From: Kribbella catacumbae DSM 19601
Lineage (GTDB): Bacteria; Actinomycetota; Actinomycetes; Propionibacteriales; Kribbellaceae
DNA length: 64,000 bases
Direction: 5' to 3'
NCBI RefSeq assembly: GCF_000372465.1
Contig: NZ_AQUZ01000003.1
Span: 1 to 64,000, forward strand
Of the stretch, positions 17,493-26,519 are shown piece by piece. The first letter of the stretch is position 1, and each line of letters starts with the position of its first letter. The notes under the pieces are model-generated. The model was not told where the DNA came from. It ran no database searches and saw only the letters and a program-made list of their open reading frames with translations. A program made the translations under genes and the position numbers.

Positions 17493-19652
17493 TCAGCCCA
17501 CTCGCTCCAGCGTGCGGTCCTCGGTCGACGGCGTCTCGATCTTCAGCTTGCGTGGCCACCAGGCGCGGTGGCCGAGCAGAGCCGTCACACTCGGCACCAG
17601 GAAGATCGACATCAGGAACGCCGAGATAACGATGCCTGCCGCCACCGAGAAGCCCATCTCGGTCAGCAGTGCCATCCCGGCGAGCATCAGCGACGAGAAC
17701 GTCCCGGCCAGGATCAGGCCGGCCGCGGCCACCGACGGGCCGCCGTGCTCGATCGCGAGATCGGCGGCCTCACGGGGATCGGTACCGCGTTCGGCCTCCT
17801 CGCGCAGCCGGGCGATCATCAGGATGTTGTAGTCGGTGCCGATGGCAACGACAAACAGGTACAGCATGATCGGCAGCGAGAACGTCACGCCCGGGTGCCC
17901 GGCCGCGCCCTGGAAGACGAGCACGGTCGCGCCGGTGGTGCTGAAGAAGCTGAGCACCACCGCGAGCATCAGCACCAGCGGCGCCAGCAGGCTGCGCAGC
18001 AACAGCGCCAGGATGATCGCGATCAGTCCACCCGCGACCGGGAAGATCACCAACAGGTCGCGGCTGTTGGCGTCCCGGATGTCGGTGTAGCTGGCGCTGA
18101 CCCCGCCGAGCAGCGTCGTCGTACCGGCCGGGGCGTCGGCATGCGCGGCGTCGCGCAACGGGCCGTCGACGAGATCCAGAGCCGCCTTCGTGTACGGCGG
18201 ATCGGCCAGCACCACGTTGATCTGGGCCACCGACTTGTCCGGGTTGAGCAACGCCGGGGACCCGTCTGGCGCGGCGGGGAGTACCGAGCCGACGCCATCC
18301 ACCTTCGCCAGCTTCCCGGCGTACGACGTGAGCTCGGCCGCGTCGAGCGGCGTACCGTCCGTGCTCTTGACGTAGACCGTGGTCGGGCTGAGCGCGCCGG
18401 CGGGGAAGCCGGCTTGCAGGTCCTTGACCGCGCGGCCGGACTCGGTGTCCTTCGGGAGCTGGCTGAAGGCGTCGTAGTCGACCTTCATCCCCAACGTGCC
18501 AAGGGCGAGCAGAACCATCACGCCACCGGAGACCAGTGCGACCACGGCGGGCCGGCGGGCGGTGAATCGGCCGAGGCGCTTGAAGGTCGCGCCCTTCGGC
18601 GTCTTCTGCCAGGATTTCGACGGCCAGAACACCTTCGGGCCGAGCAGCGAGACGACGGCCGGGATCAACGTGATCGCGGCGAAGGCCATCACCGCGACGG
18701 CGATCGCCAGGCCCGGACCGAGGCTCTTGAAGCCACCGAACACGGCCAGCAGCAATGCGCTGAAGGCGACCACGATCGCGCCTGCCGCCGACACGATCAC
18801 CTCGGAGACACGTGCGGTCGCGTGGACCAGCGCCTCCTTGGGCTGCTCGCCGGCGCGAAGACGTTCCCGGTAGCGGAACAGCAGGAACAGGATGTAGTCC
18901 GTTCCGACGCCGTACAGCACGACGGTCAGGATGGTCTGCAGGTCCTGAGTCACCTGCAGGTCGAACGCCTTTGCGGCAAGGGCGATCAGCCCGGGAGCGA
19001 TCGCGCTGACCAGGCCGACCGTGAGGATCGGCAGCAGCGCGGCGACCGGGCTGCGGTAGATGAACAGCAGCAGGCCGACGATCAGTACGAGGGTGGCGAT
19101 CCCGACCACGATGAAGGCGTTGTTGAACGCGTCCTGGTTGTCGAGGAAGAGCGCGGCGTCCCCGGTCACGCCGTACTGGAGGCCGCTGTCGGCCATCGCC
19201 GGGCCGGTCAGGTCGCGGACGTGCTGGACCGCGTCGAGAACGGGCTGCTCGTCGGGCAGGCCCTTGAGCCCGACGCTGACGAGTTGGACCTGTTTGTTGG
19301 GGGAGACCGCTTGCGGGCCGGTCACGGCGCCGGTGACGCGTTCGATCTTCGCGGCGGTGATCTTGCTCGCGAGTTCGGTCGCCTTGGCTTGGTCCGCAGC
19401 GGTCAGTACGCCGCCGTCGGTGCGCTTGATGACGATGCTGGCGGTCGCGTCGTTGGTCTGGCCGAACGCGTCGGCTCCGAGCTTCTGGGCCTGGACGGAC
19501 TCGTAGGAATCAGGCAGGAAGCTCGCCTGATCCTTGTTGGTGACATCCGCGAGCGTCGGCGCGAACGCGACCACGGCGATCGCCGCGATCACCCACGCGG
19601 CGATCACCTTCCACGGGTTGTGGACGACGAAGCGTCCGAGCTTGGTGAACAC
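17493..19652 (-). CDS. MMPL/RND-superfamily transporter
   Basis: A 719-residue export protein with the duplicated RND architecture: a first membrane span near residue 15-35, a large extracytoplasmic loop, a bundle of spans around 170-370, a second loop and a second bundle to about 700. The GTDYILFLLFRYRE and GTDYNILMIARLREE signatures of MMPL proteins, one in each half, are present. Such pumps move lipids, siderophores or drugs by proton motive force. It starts with GTG preceded by AGGAGG. It is divergent from a TetR gene across two operators, so it is probably repressed by it. Confidence 0.93.
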   Translation of the reverse strand: MFTKLGRFVVHNPWKVIAAWVIAAIAVVAFAPTLADVTNKDQASFLPDSYESVQAQKLGADAFGQTNDATASIVIKRTDGGVLTAADQAKATELASKITAAKIERVTGAVTGPQAVSPNKQVQLVSVGLKGLPDEQPVLDAVQHVRDLTGPAMADSGLQYGVTGDAALFLDNQDAFNNAFIVVGIATLVLIVGLLLFIYRSPVAALLPILTVGLVSAIAPGLIALAAKAFDLQVTQDLQTILTVVLYGVGTDYILFLLFRYRERLRAGEQPKEALVHATARVSEVIVSAAGAIVVAFSALLLAVFGGFKSLGPGLAIAVAVMAFAAITLIPAVVSLLGPKVFWPSKSWQKTPKGATFKRLGRFTARRPAVVALVSGGVMVLLALGTLGMKVDYDAFSQLPKDTESGRAVKDLQAGFPAGALSPTTVYVKSTDGTPLDAAELTSYAGKLAKVDGVGSVLPAAPDGSPALLNPDKSVAQINVVLADPPYTKAALDLVDGPLRDAAHADAPAGTTTLLGGVSASYTDIRDANSRDLLVIFPVAGGLIAIILALLLRSLLAPLVLMLAVVLSFFSTTGATVLVFQGAAGHPGVTFSLPIMLYLFVVAIGTDYNILMIARLREEAERGTDPREAADLAIEHGGPSVAAAGLILAGTFSSLMLAGMALLTEMGFSVAAGIVISAFLMSIFLVPSVTALLGHRAWWPRKLKIETPSTEDRTLERVG

Positions 19653-19673
19653 AGGCCCCTCCTGATTCTTCCT

Positions 19674-19717
19674 CTACCTGCCGGTCGGTAGGTAGACTAC
19701 CTGCCGCACGGTAGGTA
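19674..19717. promoter_or_regulatory. Two tandem TetR operators
   Basis: Two imperfect palindromes of about 21 bp each, at 19674-19695 and 19697-19717, share the pattern CTACCTGCCG...CGGTAGGTA. They sit between the MMPL start (19652) and the TetR start (19740), so they can control both promoters. Side-by-side sites on nearly the same helix face suggest binding of two dimers. Confidence 0.8.
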
Positions 19718-19739
19718 AGGAAAGTGAGAGGGTGGGGGA

Positions 19740-20348
19740 GTGCAGCACGAGACCAGTTCGCGAGACGGTGTCAGGGACGGCGTCAGGGATAAGGCCCGCG
19801 ATACCAAGGCTGAGATTCATGTGGCGGCGCTGGAGTTGTTCTCCAGCCGCGGCTACGAGAAGACGAGCCTTCGGGAGATCGCCGAGCAGGTCGGTATCAC
19901 CAAGGCGTCGCTGTACTACCACTACTCGTCGAAGCAGGAACTGCTGCAGGCGATCATCGGGACGTTCTTCGACGACCTGAACGACGTGTTCGCGCAGGTC
20001 GACGAGCAGCCGTGGTCACCGGAACGCGAGTCGGAGGTGCTCGGCGCCTACCTGGACGCCATCATCAAGCACCGCGCGACCGGGCCGACCCTGCTGCGAG
20101 ACATGACCGCCGTACTCGCCGCGTTCGGCGAGCGGCTGGACGACCTGATCGAGCAGAGCCGGCGCTTCCAGCTGTGGCTAGCCGGCCCGGATCCGACCCC
20201 AACCGACCGCCTGCTGGCGGCCGCCGCTGTAGAGGTCGCCGGCGCGGTCCTGTCCGGCGGAATGGGCCCGGCCGACGTCTCCGACGAGGACATGCGAACC
20301 ATCCTGCTAGACGCCGCAGGCGCAGTACTGGCCCGAAGAACACGCTGA
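19740..20348 (+). CDS. TetR-family transcriptional repressor
   Basis: A 202-residue regulator with a TetR helix-turn-helix at about residues 24-68 (AALELFSSRGYEKTSLREIAEQVGITKASLYYHYSSKQELL). The C-terminal part is a variable ligand-binding domain. A short repeat RDGVRDGVRDKARDTK before the DNA-binding domain comes from a DNA duplication. The GTG start is preceded by GAGAGGG. It probably represses itself and the divergent MMPL pump through the operators at 19674-19717 and releases them on binding a pump substrate. Confidence 0.92.
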   Translation: MQHETSSRDGVRDGVRDKARDTKAEIHVAALELFSSRGYEKTSLREIAEQVGITKASLYYHYSSKQELLQAIIGTFFDDLNDVFAQVDEQPWSPERESEVLGAYLDAIIKHRATGPTLLRDMTAVLAAFGERLDDLIEQSRRFQLWLAGPDPTPTDRLLAAAAVEVAGAVLSGGMGPADVSDEDMRTILLDAAGAVLARRTR

Positions 20349-20477
20349 CAGCCAGCCGCAGGGGCGCAGTACCGGTCTGGGAACGCGCTGGCGGTCGGAG
20401 GCGGACGCAGTACTGGCGCCGAATGCGCTGACGCCCGGCCGGGTGGGCGCGGGCGTCAGAGTTGGTGGCGCTGGGGG

Positions 20478-21833
20478 TCAGCGGTCCAGGCCGTCTGGTT
20501 TTCGGTGCTTGTTGTGGCCGGTGGCAGCTTCGCTCTTCTGGCCGTCGGCCGCTTGGTGAGCGGCCGGCTTTGTCGCGACCGCTGCGGCGGCGGGTGCCAT
20601 GGCTGGGTCCGCGCCGGGCGCCGGAGGGCCGCCCTTGGCCGGCTTGCCGCTCTGATCCGTCTGCTGGTCGACGGGGGAGTTGCCGTTGTTCCACTCGAAC
20701 TGCTGCCCGGAGATGCTTTCCGCGCCGGGCTGGCTGGTTTCGGCAGTCGGCCGGCTTGATTCCACGCCGTACTGGTTCTGTGTCACCGGGCCTGTGGCGC
20801 CGTTCGCCATCTGCACGCCGTTGACAGGGCCGTTGAAGACCGGGCCGTCGCTACTGACCCCGGCCGGCGCACTGTGGCGTCCGCCGGTCTCCGGCGTCTC
20901 GAAGGCGGGCACCACCACCGTGTGGTTGAGCCCGACGTGGAACGCCTTGGCGTCCGCGGCCTTGACCGCAGCCAGGTCCGGAGCCGCCTGCGCGGCAGCA
21001 GGCGCCGTCTCCGGCGTGATAACAGGCAGCTCAATGGTCGGCGGCCCGTCGGCAAAGGCAGCGGGAGCCGTGGGCTGGGCGCTGCGACCGGTCGGGTTCT
21101 GGCGGCGTTCGCTGTAGTCGGCACGGAACTTCTCGGCCTTCGCCTTCGCACCGTCCAGCACTGCCTTAGAACCGTCCGCCACCGCTCTCGAGCCGTCCCC
21201 CACCGCCTTTGACCAGCGCGATGCCGTGTTCACCACGTTCGCGGCTCGCTGTCCCATGGTCTGGCGGACGACAGGTGGCCGCGCGGCGACGGCCGCCGCG
21301 GCAGCCCGCGCCTGGGCGTAGTGCTGTTGCGCTGCCTGCTCGATGCCGCTGCGTACGACTCCACTCATTTGGGCGTGCGAGAGCATCTTCAGATCCTGCT
21401 TGTCGACCCCCGAGCGGCCGATCGCCTCCCGGACGGCCGGGTCGATCCGCTTCACCTCGCTCTTGGCCTGGGCATAGGCCATCTTGAGGAGGTACTTGCC
21501 GTCGCGGACGTCCTTGCGGTTCTCGTTCCACTGCGAGAGCTTCTTGAACGGGTTGCGGGTCCGCTGGTTCGACGGTGTCGTCGCCTGGACCTGCGCGGCG
21601 GCCTGGGCGTTGAGTTGCTGGGCGAAGCGTTCGTGGCCGGTCCCGTAGAGGGCGGCGACGTTGGCGTGCGCCAGGTGCTTCAGGTCGCTGCCGTTCATCC
21701 CGGAGCGCCCGACAGCCGCAAGCACGGCCGGATCCATCCGCTTCACGTCCCGCGCCGCCTGGGCGTACGCGGCCTTCAGGGTCCTCGTACCTCGCCGGGT
21801 CATCCGGCGCGGGGACGGGTTCGAGAGGCTCAC
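20478..21833 (-). CDS. Uncharacterised protein with two internal repeats and a low-complexity tail
   Basis: A 451-residue protein of unknown function. Residues about 18-85 and 117-180 are diverged copies of one ~65-residue helical unit: each has (K)xAYAQAxxxVKRxDPAVxxAxGRSG, then DLKxLxHA and an AQQ-rich helix. They are followed by an Ala/Lys-rich helical stretch and then a disordered Pro/Ala/Gln/Gly tail of about 200 residues. No signal peptide or membrane segment is present. It starts 7 bp after the stop of the upstream gene on the same strand, so the two form an operon. The repeat unit was not recognised from any named family. Confidence 0.75.
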   Translation of the reverse strand: MSLSNPSPRRMTRRGTRTLKAAYAQAARDVKRMDPAVLAAVGRSGMNGSDLKHLAHANVAALYGTGHERFAQQLNAQAAAQVQATTPSNQRTRNPFKKLSQWNENRKDVRDGKYLLKMAYAQAKSEVKRIDPAVREAIGRSGVDKQDLKMLSHAQMSGVVRSGIEQAAQQHYAQARAAAAAVAARPPVVRQTMGQRAANVVNTASRWSKAVGDGSRAVADGSKAVLDGAKAKAEKFRADYSERRQNPTGRSAQPTAPAAFADGPPTIELPVITPETAPAAAQAAPDLAAVKAADAKAFHVGLNHTVVVPAFETPETGGRHSAPAGVSSDGPVFNGPVNGVQMANGATGPVTQNQYGVESSRPTAETSQPGAESISGQQFEWNNGNSPVDQQTDQSGKPAKGGPPAPGADPAMAPAAAAVATKPAAHQAADGQKSEAATGHNKHRKPDGLDR

Positions 21834-21840
21834 GGTGCTC

Positions 21841-22422
21841 CTAGTCGATGTAGACGGCGTAGTTGACCCCGACAGCCGTCGTCAACGGCTCCTTGGTCGG
21901 CTTCGTGCTGTAGAGCCGGTACTGCGCTCCCGGCCGCAGCCAGACCGCAAGGTGTCGACGCCCAGCGCCGGCACCCGGTTCCCACTCGTCCTCGAACCCG
22001 TCGACGCTGTCGTCACTGGCGTAGTCCGGCGCACCCCAGTGCCGCCGCGCCAGCGCGAGGTGGTCCGGCCAGTGCGCGTCCAGCCCGGCCTCGGCCGCGG
22101 CGAGGTCGTCAGGACCGATGTCGTACGCCGACCAGCCGCTGTCCGGGCAGTCCGAGAAGGCCAGGCCGGCGAAGACGATCATCGTGGTCGCGCGTGGAGT
22201 GGTGAAGCCCCAGGAGACCATCTCGTCGTCGATCACCTCGCCCGGTTCGAGCGGCCACGGCTTCCAGTTCGTGTGCGTCATCACCCGGTTGACCAGGGCG
22301 CGGACGACCGCCAGACCGGACTCGTCGTCGTCCGGACCGGCCAGCACGGTCCAGTCACCGATCTCGGCGAAGTCGGCCATCGCCCGGTCGTCCTGGTCGA
22401 GGGGCCTGTCCTGCGTTTTCAT
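21841..22422 (-). CDS. Uncharacterised acidic protein, first gene of a two-gene operon
   Basis: A 193-residue, clearly acidic protein (many Asp/Glu, Trp-rich) with no recognised motif, signal or membrane segment. Segments such as DDEMVSWGFTTPRATTMIVFAG and a C-terminal PGAQYRLYSTKP suggest a compact alpha/beta domain. The ATG at 22422 is preferred because GGAAGG precedes it; an upstream reading from 22512 would run into the metB promoter. Its stop is 7 bp from the start of the repeat protein gene (21833), so they are probably made together and may interact. Confidence 0.68.
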   Translation of the reverse strand: MKTQDRPLDQDDRAMADFAEIGDWTVLAGPDDDESGLAVVRALVNRVMTHTNWKPWPLEPGEVIDDEMVSWGFTTPRATTMIVFAGLAFSDCPDSGWSAYDIGPDDLAAAEAGLDAHWPDHLALARRHWGAPDYASDDSVDGFEDEWEPGAGAGRRHLAVWLRPGAQYRLYSTKPTKEPLTTAVGVNYAVYID

Positions 22423-22591
22423 CCGCGGCGTTCCTTCCATACGTCCCAAAGCATCACAGCGCGTCAACCAGGGAAACCGTAGGCCTCTCGCGGGGTCACC
22501 GCCAGTCGCCATCCACAGGCAGTCCGTACGCCCGTCCGGTGGCTGTGGACGGGATGCCTGTCCCGATGGGACCAGGACGTACGCTGGTCCG

Positions 22592-23746
22592 GTGAACTCT
22601 GAACACTCCTACGGCTTCGAGACGCTTGCCATCCACGCCGGGAACGAGCCCGACCCCACCACCGGAGCGGTGGTGCCGCCGATCTACGCGACCAGCACCT
22701 ACAAGCAGGACGGTGTCGGCGGGCTCCGCAACGGCTACGAGTACTCCCGGTCGGCCAACCCGACCCGGACGGCTCTGGAGGAGTGTCTCGCGGCGATCGA
22801 GGCCGGCACCCGCGGGTTCGCGTTCGCGAGTGGGCTGGCCGCCGAGGACACCCTGATCCGCTCGCTCTGCGTGCCGGGCGACCACGTGGTCTTCCCCGAC
22901 GACGCGTACGGCGGCACCTTCCGGCTGTTCTCCAAGGTGCTCGGCACCTGGGGCGTCGAGATGACCCCGGCGGCGGTGACGCACCCGGACGCGATCCGGG
23001 CCGCGATCCGCCCGGGTAAGACCAAGGTGATCTGGCTGGAGACGCCGACCAACCCGCTGCTCAACGTGGCCGACATCGCGATCGTCGCGCAGATCGCCCA
23101 CGAGGCCGGCGCGCTGCTGGTGGTCGACAACACCTTCGCCTCGCCCTACCTGCAGCAGCCGCTGGAGCTCGGCGCCGACGTGGTGGTGCACTCCACCACG
23201 AAGTACATGGGTGGGCACTCCGACGTCGTCGGTGGCGCGCTGATCGTCCGCGACTCCGGGCTGGCCGACAAGATCGCCTTCCACCAGAACGCGATCGGCG
23301 CCGTCGCCGGCCCGTTCGACGCCTGGCTGGTACTGCGTGGCATCAAGACGCTCGGCGTCCGGATGGACCGGCACAGCGACAACGCGGAGAAGGTCGTCGA
23401 CTTCCTGCAACGGCACCAGGGCGTCACGTCGGTCCTGTACCCGGGCGTCGACGGCCACCCCGGCCACGAGACGGCCGCCAAGCAGATGAAGCGGTATGGC
23501 GGCATCGTGTCGTTCCGGGTCACCGGTGGCGAGGAGCACGCGATCGACATCTGCAACAAGGCCGAGGTCTTCACCCTGGGCGAGTCGCTCGGCGGCGTCG
23601 AGTCGCTGATCGAGCACCCGGGCAAGATGACGCACGCCTCGGTCGCCGGTACGCCGCTGGAGGTGCCGGCCGACCTGATCCGGCTCAGCGTCGGGATCGA
23701 GACGATCGACGACCTGCTCCAGGACCTCGACCGCGCGATGTCGTGA
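22592..23746 (+). CDS. metB: Cystathionine gamma-synthase
   Basis: A 384-residue PLP enzyme of the Cys/Met metabolism family. The cofactor lysine is K204 in HSTTKYMGGHSDVVGG, preceded by VVDNTFASPYLQ; the YEYSRSANPTR tetramer-contact motif and the C-terminal GGVESLIEHP and RLSVGIE segments are diagnostic. It joins an activated homoserine with cysteine to make cystathionine in methionine biosynthesis. Cystathionine gamma-lyase cannot be fully excluded from sequence alone. GTG start. It overlaps the next gene by four bases (GTGA), so the two are translationally coupled. Confidence 0.88.
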   Translation: MNSEHSYGFETLAIHAGNEPDPTTGAVVPPIYATSTYKQDGVGGLRNGYEYSRSANPTRTALEECLAAIEAGTRGFAFASGLAAEDTLIRSLCVPGDHVVFPDDAYGGTFRLFSKVLGTWGVEMTPAAVTHPDAIRAAIRPGKTKVIWLETPTNPLLNVADIAIVAQIAHEAGALLVVDNTFASPYLQQPLELGADVVVHSTTKYMGGHSDVVGGALIVRDSGLADKIAFHQNAIGAVAGPFDAWLVLRGIKTLGVRMDRHSDNAEKVVDFLQRHQGVTSVLYPGVDGHPGHETAAKQMKRYGGIVSFRVTGGEEHAIDICNKAEVFTLGESLGGVESLIEHPGKMTHASVAGTPLEVPADLIRLSVGIETIDDLLQDLDRAMS

Positions 23747-25113
23747 GCCTGTGGGTGGCGGTCGACTTCGGGTCGACCTTCACAAAGGCGATCGCGGTGG
23801 ACGCCGGCTCGGGTGACCTGGTCGCCCGGGCCGAACACCGCACCACGGTCGACACTGACGTGATGGACGGCTGGCATGCCTGCCGTACTGCGTTGCTGTC
23901 GGCGGACGCCGGTGTCGCCAAGGCCGAGGTGCTGGCCTGCTCGAGTGCGGGCGGCGGTCTGCGAATCGGTGTCGTCGGCAACGAAGAGCTCGTCACCGCC
24001 GAGGCGGGCCGGCGGGTCGCGTTGTCCAGTGGCGGGCGAGTGGTTGCCGTGGTCAACGGTGGGCTGACGGCAACGTCTTTGAAGGCGTTGCGGGCCGAGC
24101 GCCCCGATGTCGTGCTGCTGCTCGGCGGCACGGACGGTGGCAACTCGGCGGTGATCACCAACGCGGCCGCGGTACTGGCGAAGTACAAGTGGCGGCGACC
24201 AGTGGTTGCTGCTGGCAACATTGATGCGCAAGCCGAGATCCGCGAGTTGTTGTCGGCGGCAAGCGTTCCGCAGGTGATCGCGGCCAACGTCGTGCCAGAG
24301 ATCGGGGTGTTCGCGCCGGACAGTGCGCGGGCGGCGATCCGGGAGATGTTCCTCGCGCACGTGATCGGCGGGAAGAACCTGTCGCGGGATCCCGGCTTCG
24401 CGGCGATGGTCCGGGCGGCGACGCCGGACGTCGTACTGCGTGGTGTCGAGGTGCTCGCCAAACTGCACGGGGACGTCGCGGTGGTCGACATCGGCGGCGC
24501 GACCACGGACGTGCACTCGGTCATCGAGCTCGACCCGGAGGACGCGAACCTCGGCCGCGAGGTGGTCGCCACCCATCCGGTCACCCGCACGGTCGAAGGC
24601 GATCTCGGCATGCGCTGGAGCGCAGCACCGGTCGTTGCGGCGGGAGTCGAGGCCGGGCTCCTCGAAGCCGGTACTCCGCTCGAGGGTGCGGCGAAGCGAC
24701 GGCATGACGATCCGTCGTTCCTGCCGGGTGACGCGCAAGAGGCGTCGTACGACGAAACTCTTGCCCGGGTGGCCGCGACGGTGGCGTTGCGGCGGCATGC
24801 GGGCAGGCAGCGGGTGGTCTTCGGGCCGGGTGGACGCGTGATCGAGCGTTCCGGGAAGGACCTGCGCGAGGTGGACCTGCTTGTCGGGTCCGGTGGAGTG
24901 TTGCGGCACAACGGGCCGGACGTCGCGGCCCGCATCCTCGGCGGCATCTCGGCGGGGGCGCAGGAGGAGGGCTGGCTGGTGCCCACTGCGGCTCGTACGT
25001 GTGTGGACTCTGACTATGTGCTCGCCGGCGTCGGCTTGCTCGCCGACCTGGACGCTGCAGCCGCCCAAGGGTTGGCAGCCCACATTCATGGAACCGTCGG
25101 CGCCGGGCACTAG
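23743..25113 (+). CDS. glmL: GlmL/MutL-family ASKHA-fold protein
   Basis: A 456-residue protein with an actin/hexokinase-like ATPase fold: the phosphate-1 loop VAVDFGSTFTKAIAVD at residues 5-20, GGTDGGNS near 128 and VVDIGGATTDVHSV near 248. This is the pattern of GlmL, the presumed reactivating chaperone of B12-dependent glutamate mutase. No mutase subunits (GlmS/GlmE) are in the window. It is coupled to metB by a GTGA overlap, which suggests a function tied to amino-acid or B12 metabolism, or a mutase encoded elsewhere. Confidence 0.85.
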   Translation: MSLWVAVDFGSTFTKAIAVDAGSGDLVARAEHRTTVDTDVMDGWHACRTALLSADAGVAKAEVLACSSAGGGLRIGVVGNEELVTAEAGRRVALSSGGRVVAVVNGGLTATSLKALRAERPDVVLLLGGTDGGNSAVITNAAAVLAKYKWRRPVVAAGNIDAQAEIRELLSAASVPQVIAANVVPEIGVFAPDSARAAIREMFLAHVIGGKNLSRDPGFAAMVRAATPDVVLRGVEVLAKLHGDVAVVDIGGATTDVHSVIELDPEDANLGREVVATHPVTRTVEGDLGMRWSAAPVVAAGVEAGLLEAGTPLEGAAKRRHDDPSFLPGDAQEASYDETLARVAATVALRRHAGRQRVVFGPGGRVIERSGKDLREVDLLVGSGGVLRHNGPDVAARILGGISAGAQEEGWLVPTAARTCVDSDYVLAGVGLLADLDAAAAQGLAAHIHGTVGAGH

Positions 25114-25143
25114 TCTCAGCAACGACTGAGAACCGGAGGTGTC

Positions 25144-26448
25144 ATGAGCAAGCCGGACGAGCCGGTGGGGCGGGACGACTCGGCCGACGTGCCTGAGGGT
25201 GGTAGGCGCCGGGACCGCGTACCTGAGGTCGGCAGCGATGCGGAGAGTCCGGTTGCGGACAACTCTGCCGCCACCAACATCAGCGACACTGTCGTGCCGA
25301 CTGCCACCGACGAGCACCTAGTCGCGTCGTCGAGTCGGGGGCGGGTGGATCTCGGCGTCACCCCGGCCGTGCAGATCGCGAGTGCGTGGTCGTGGCGCTT
25401 CCTGGTGATCGTCGCGGCGGTTCTGGTGATCGCCTACGGGATGCGGTACCTGTCCGAGGTCGTCGTACCGGTGACGGTCGGCATCCTGCTGACGGCGCTG
25501 CTCGTGCCTGTCACCAACGGCTTGCAGAAGCTTCGCCTGCCGCGGGGAGCGGCCGCAGGGATCACCGTGCTCGCCACGATCGTGGTCGTCGCCGGCCTGC
25601 TCACGCTGGTCGGCGCGCAGATCGCCAACCAGTTCGACAAGTTGTCGGCGCAGGTGGGCGAGGGCGTGCAGGAGTTGCGCGATCTGCTCCGGATCAACTT
25701 GGGTTTGAGCGAGCAGGACATCACCGAGTCGCTGAACAGGCTCAGGGACACCGTCATGAACGGTGGCGCGCTCGGTCAGCGCGCGGCCGAGGTCGGTACG
25801 ACGGCGACGCACGTCATCGCCGGGCTGTTCATCGCGCTGTTCTGCCTGTTCTTCTTCCTGTACCAGGGTCCGCAGATCTGGGCCTGGGTGGTGCGGCTGT
25901 TCCCGCTGCAGGCGCGGGAGAAGGCCGATTCGTCCGGGCGCAAGGCATGGGTCTCGCTGACGGCGTTCGTCCGCGCGACGATCATCGTGGCGGCGGTCGA
26001 CGCCATCGGCATCTCCCTGGGCGCGGCCATCCTCGGCCTGCCGCTGGTGAGCGCGATCGGCATCCTGGTCTTCGTCGGCGCCTTCGTACCGGTTGTCGGT
26101 GCGCTGGTGAGCGGCATCGTCGCAGTACTGGTCGCCCTGGTCGCCAAGGGCCCGATCGTCGCGATCGTCATGCTCGCCGTGGTGATCGGAGTGCAGCAAC
26201 TGGAAGCCCACGTCCTCCAGCCGTTCCTGCTCGGCCGGGCAGTCAGCGTTCACCCGCTGGCAGTGATCCTCGCCATCGCGACCGGCGTAGTGGTCGCCGG
26301 GATCGTCGGCGCCCTGATCGCAGTACCGACAGCCGCAGTACTCAACACAATCATCAACCACCTAGCCGGCAACGACGTAGACCCAGAACCACCCCGCCCC
26401 ATCCCCCGCCGCCGCCATCACCCCCCAGCCGGCGAACCGTCAGTCTGA
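25144..26448 (+). CDS. AI-2E family transporter (UPF0118/PerM-like)
   Basis: A 434-residue membrane protein. A disordered acidic N-terminus of about 75 residues precedes roughly eight membrane spans with the family layout: two pairs of spans early, a long amphipathic segment (about 160-210) and a dense bundle after residue 220, with GIxLGAAILGLPL and QQLEAHVLQPFLLGRAVSVHPLAVI conserved. Members have been linked to export of autoinducer or to ion exchange. CCGGAGGTGTC precedes the ATG. A strong terminator follows at 26468. Confidence 0.88.
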   Translation: MSKPDEPVGRDDSADVPEGGRRRDRVPEVGSDAESPVADNSAATNISDTVVPTATDEHLVASSSRGRVDLGVTPAVQIASAWSWRFLVIVAAVLVIAYGMRYLSEVVVPVTVGILLTALLVPVTNGLQKLRLPRGAAAGITVLATIVVVAGLLTLVGAQIANQFDKLSAQVGEGVQELRDLLRINLGLSEQDITESLNRLRDTVMNGGALGQRAAEVGTTATHVIAGLFIALFCLFFFLYQGPQIWAWVVRLFPLQAREKADSSGRKAWVSLTAFVRATIIVAAVDAIGISLGAAILGLPLVSAIGILVFVGAFVPVVGALVSGIVAVLVALVAKGPIVAIVMLAVVIGVQQLEAHVLQPFLLGRAVSVHPLAVILAIATGVVVAGIVGALIAVPTAAVLNTIINHLAGNDVDPEPPRPIPRRRHHPPAGEPSV

Positions 26449-26467
26449 GCTGGTACGCAGTACAGGA

Positions 26468-26508
26468 AAAGCAGCCGCCCTCCGGGACTCCCCGAGGGCG
26501 GCTGCTTT
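26468..26508. terminator. Bidirectional terminator
   Basis: A 15-bp stem (AAAGCAGCCGCCCTC with its exact complement at 26494-26508) around an 11-nt loop, flanked by A-rich and T-rich ends. It separates the convergent AI-2E transporter and MFS genes. Confidence 0.88.
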
Positions 26509-26519
26509 GGTGGTGCGGG

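Noticed and set aside
17238..19691. An 817-codon open frame on the plus strand across the MMPL gene
   Set aside because: It is antisense to a clear MMPL transporter, is rich in Arg, His, Gln and Asp as expected for a GC-skewed shadow frame, and has no domain.
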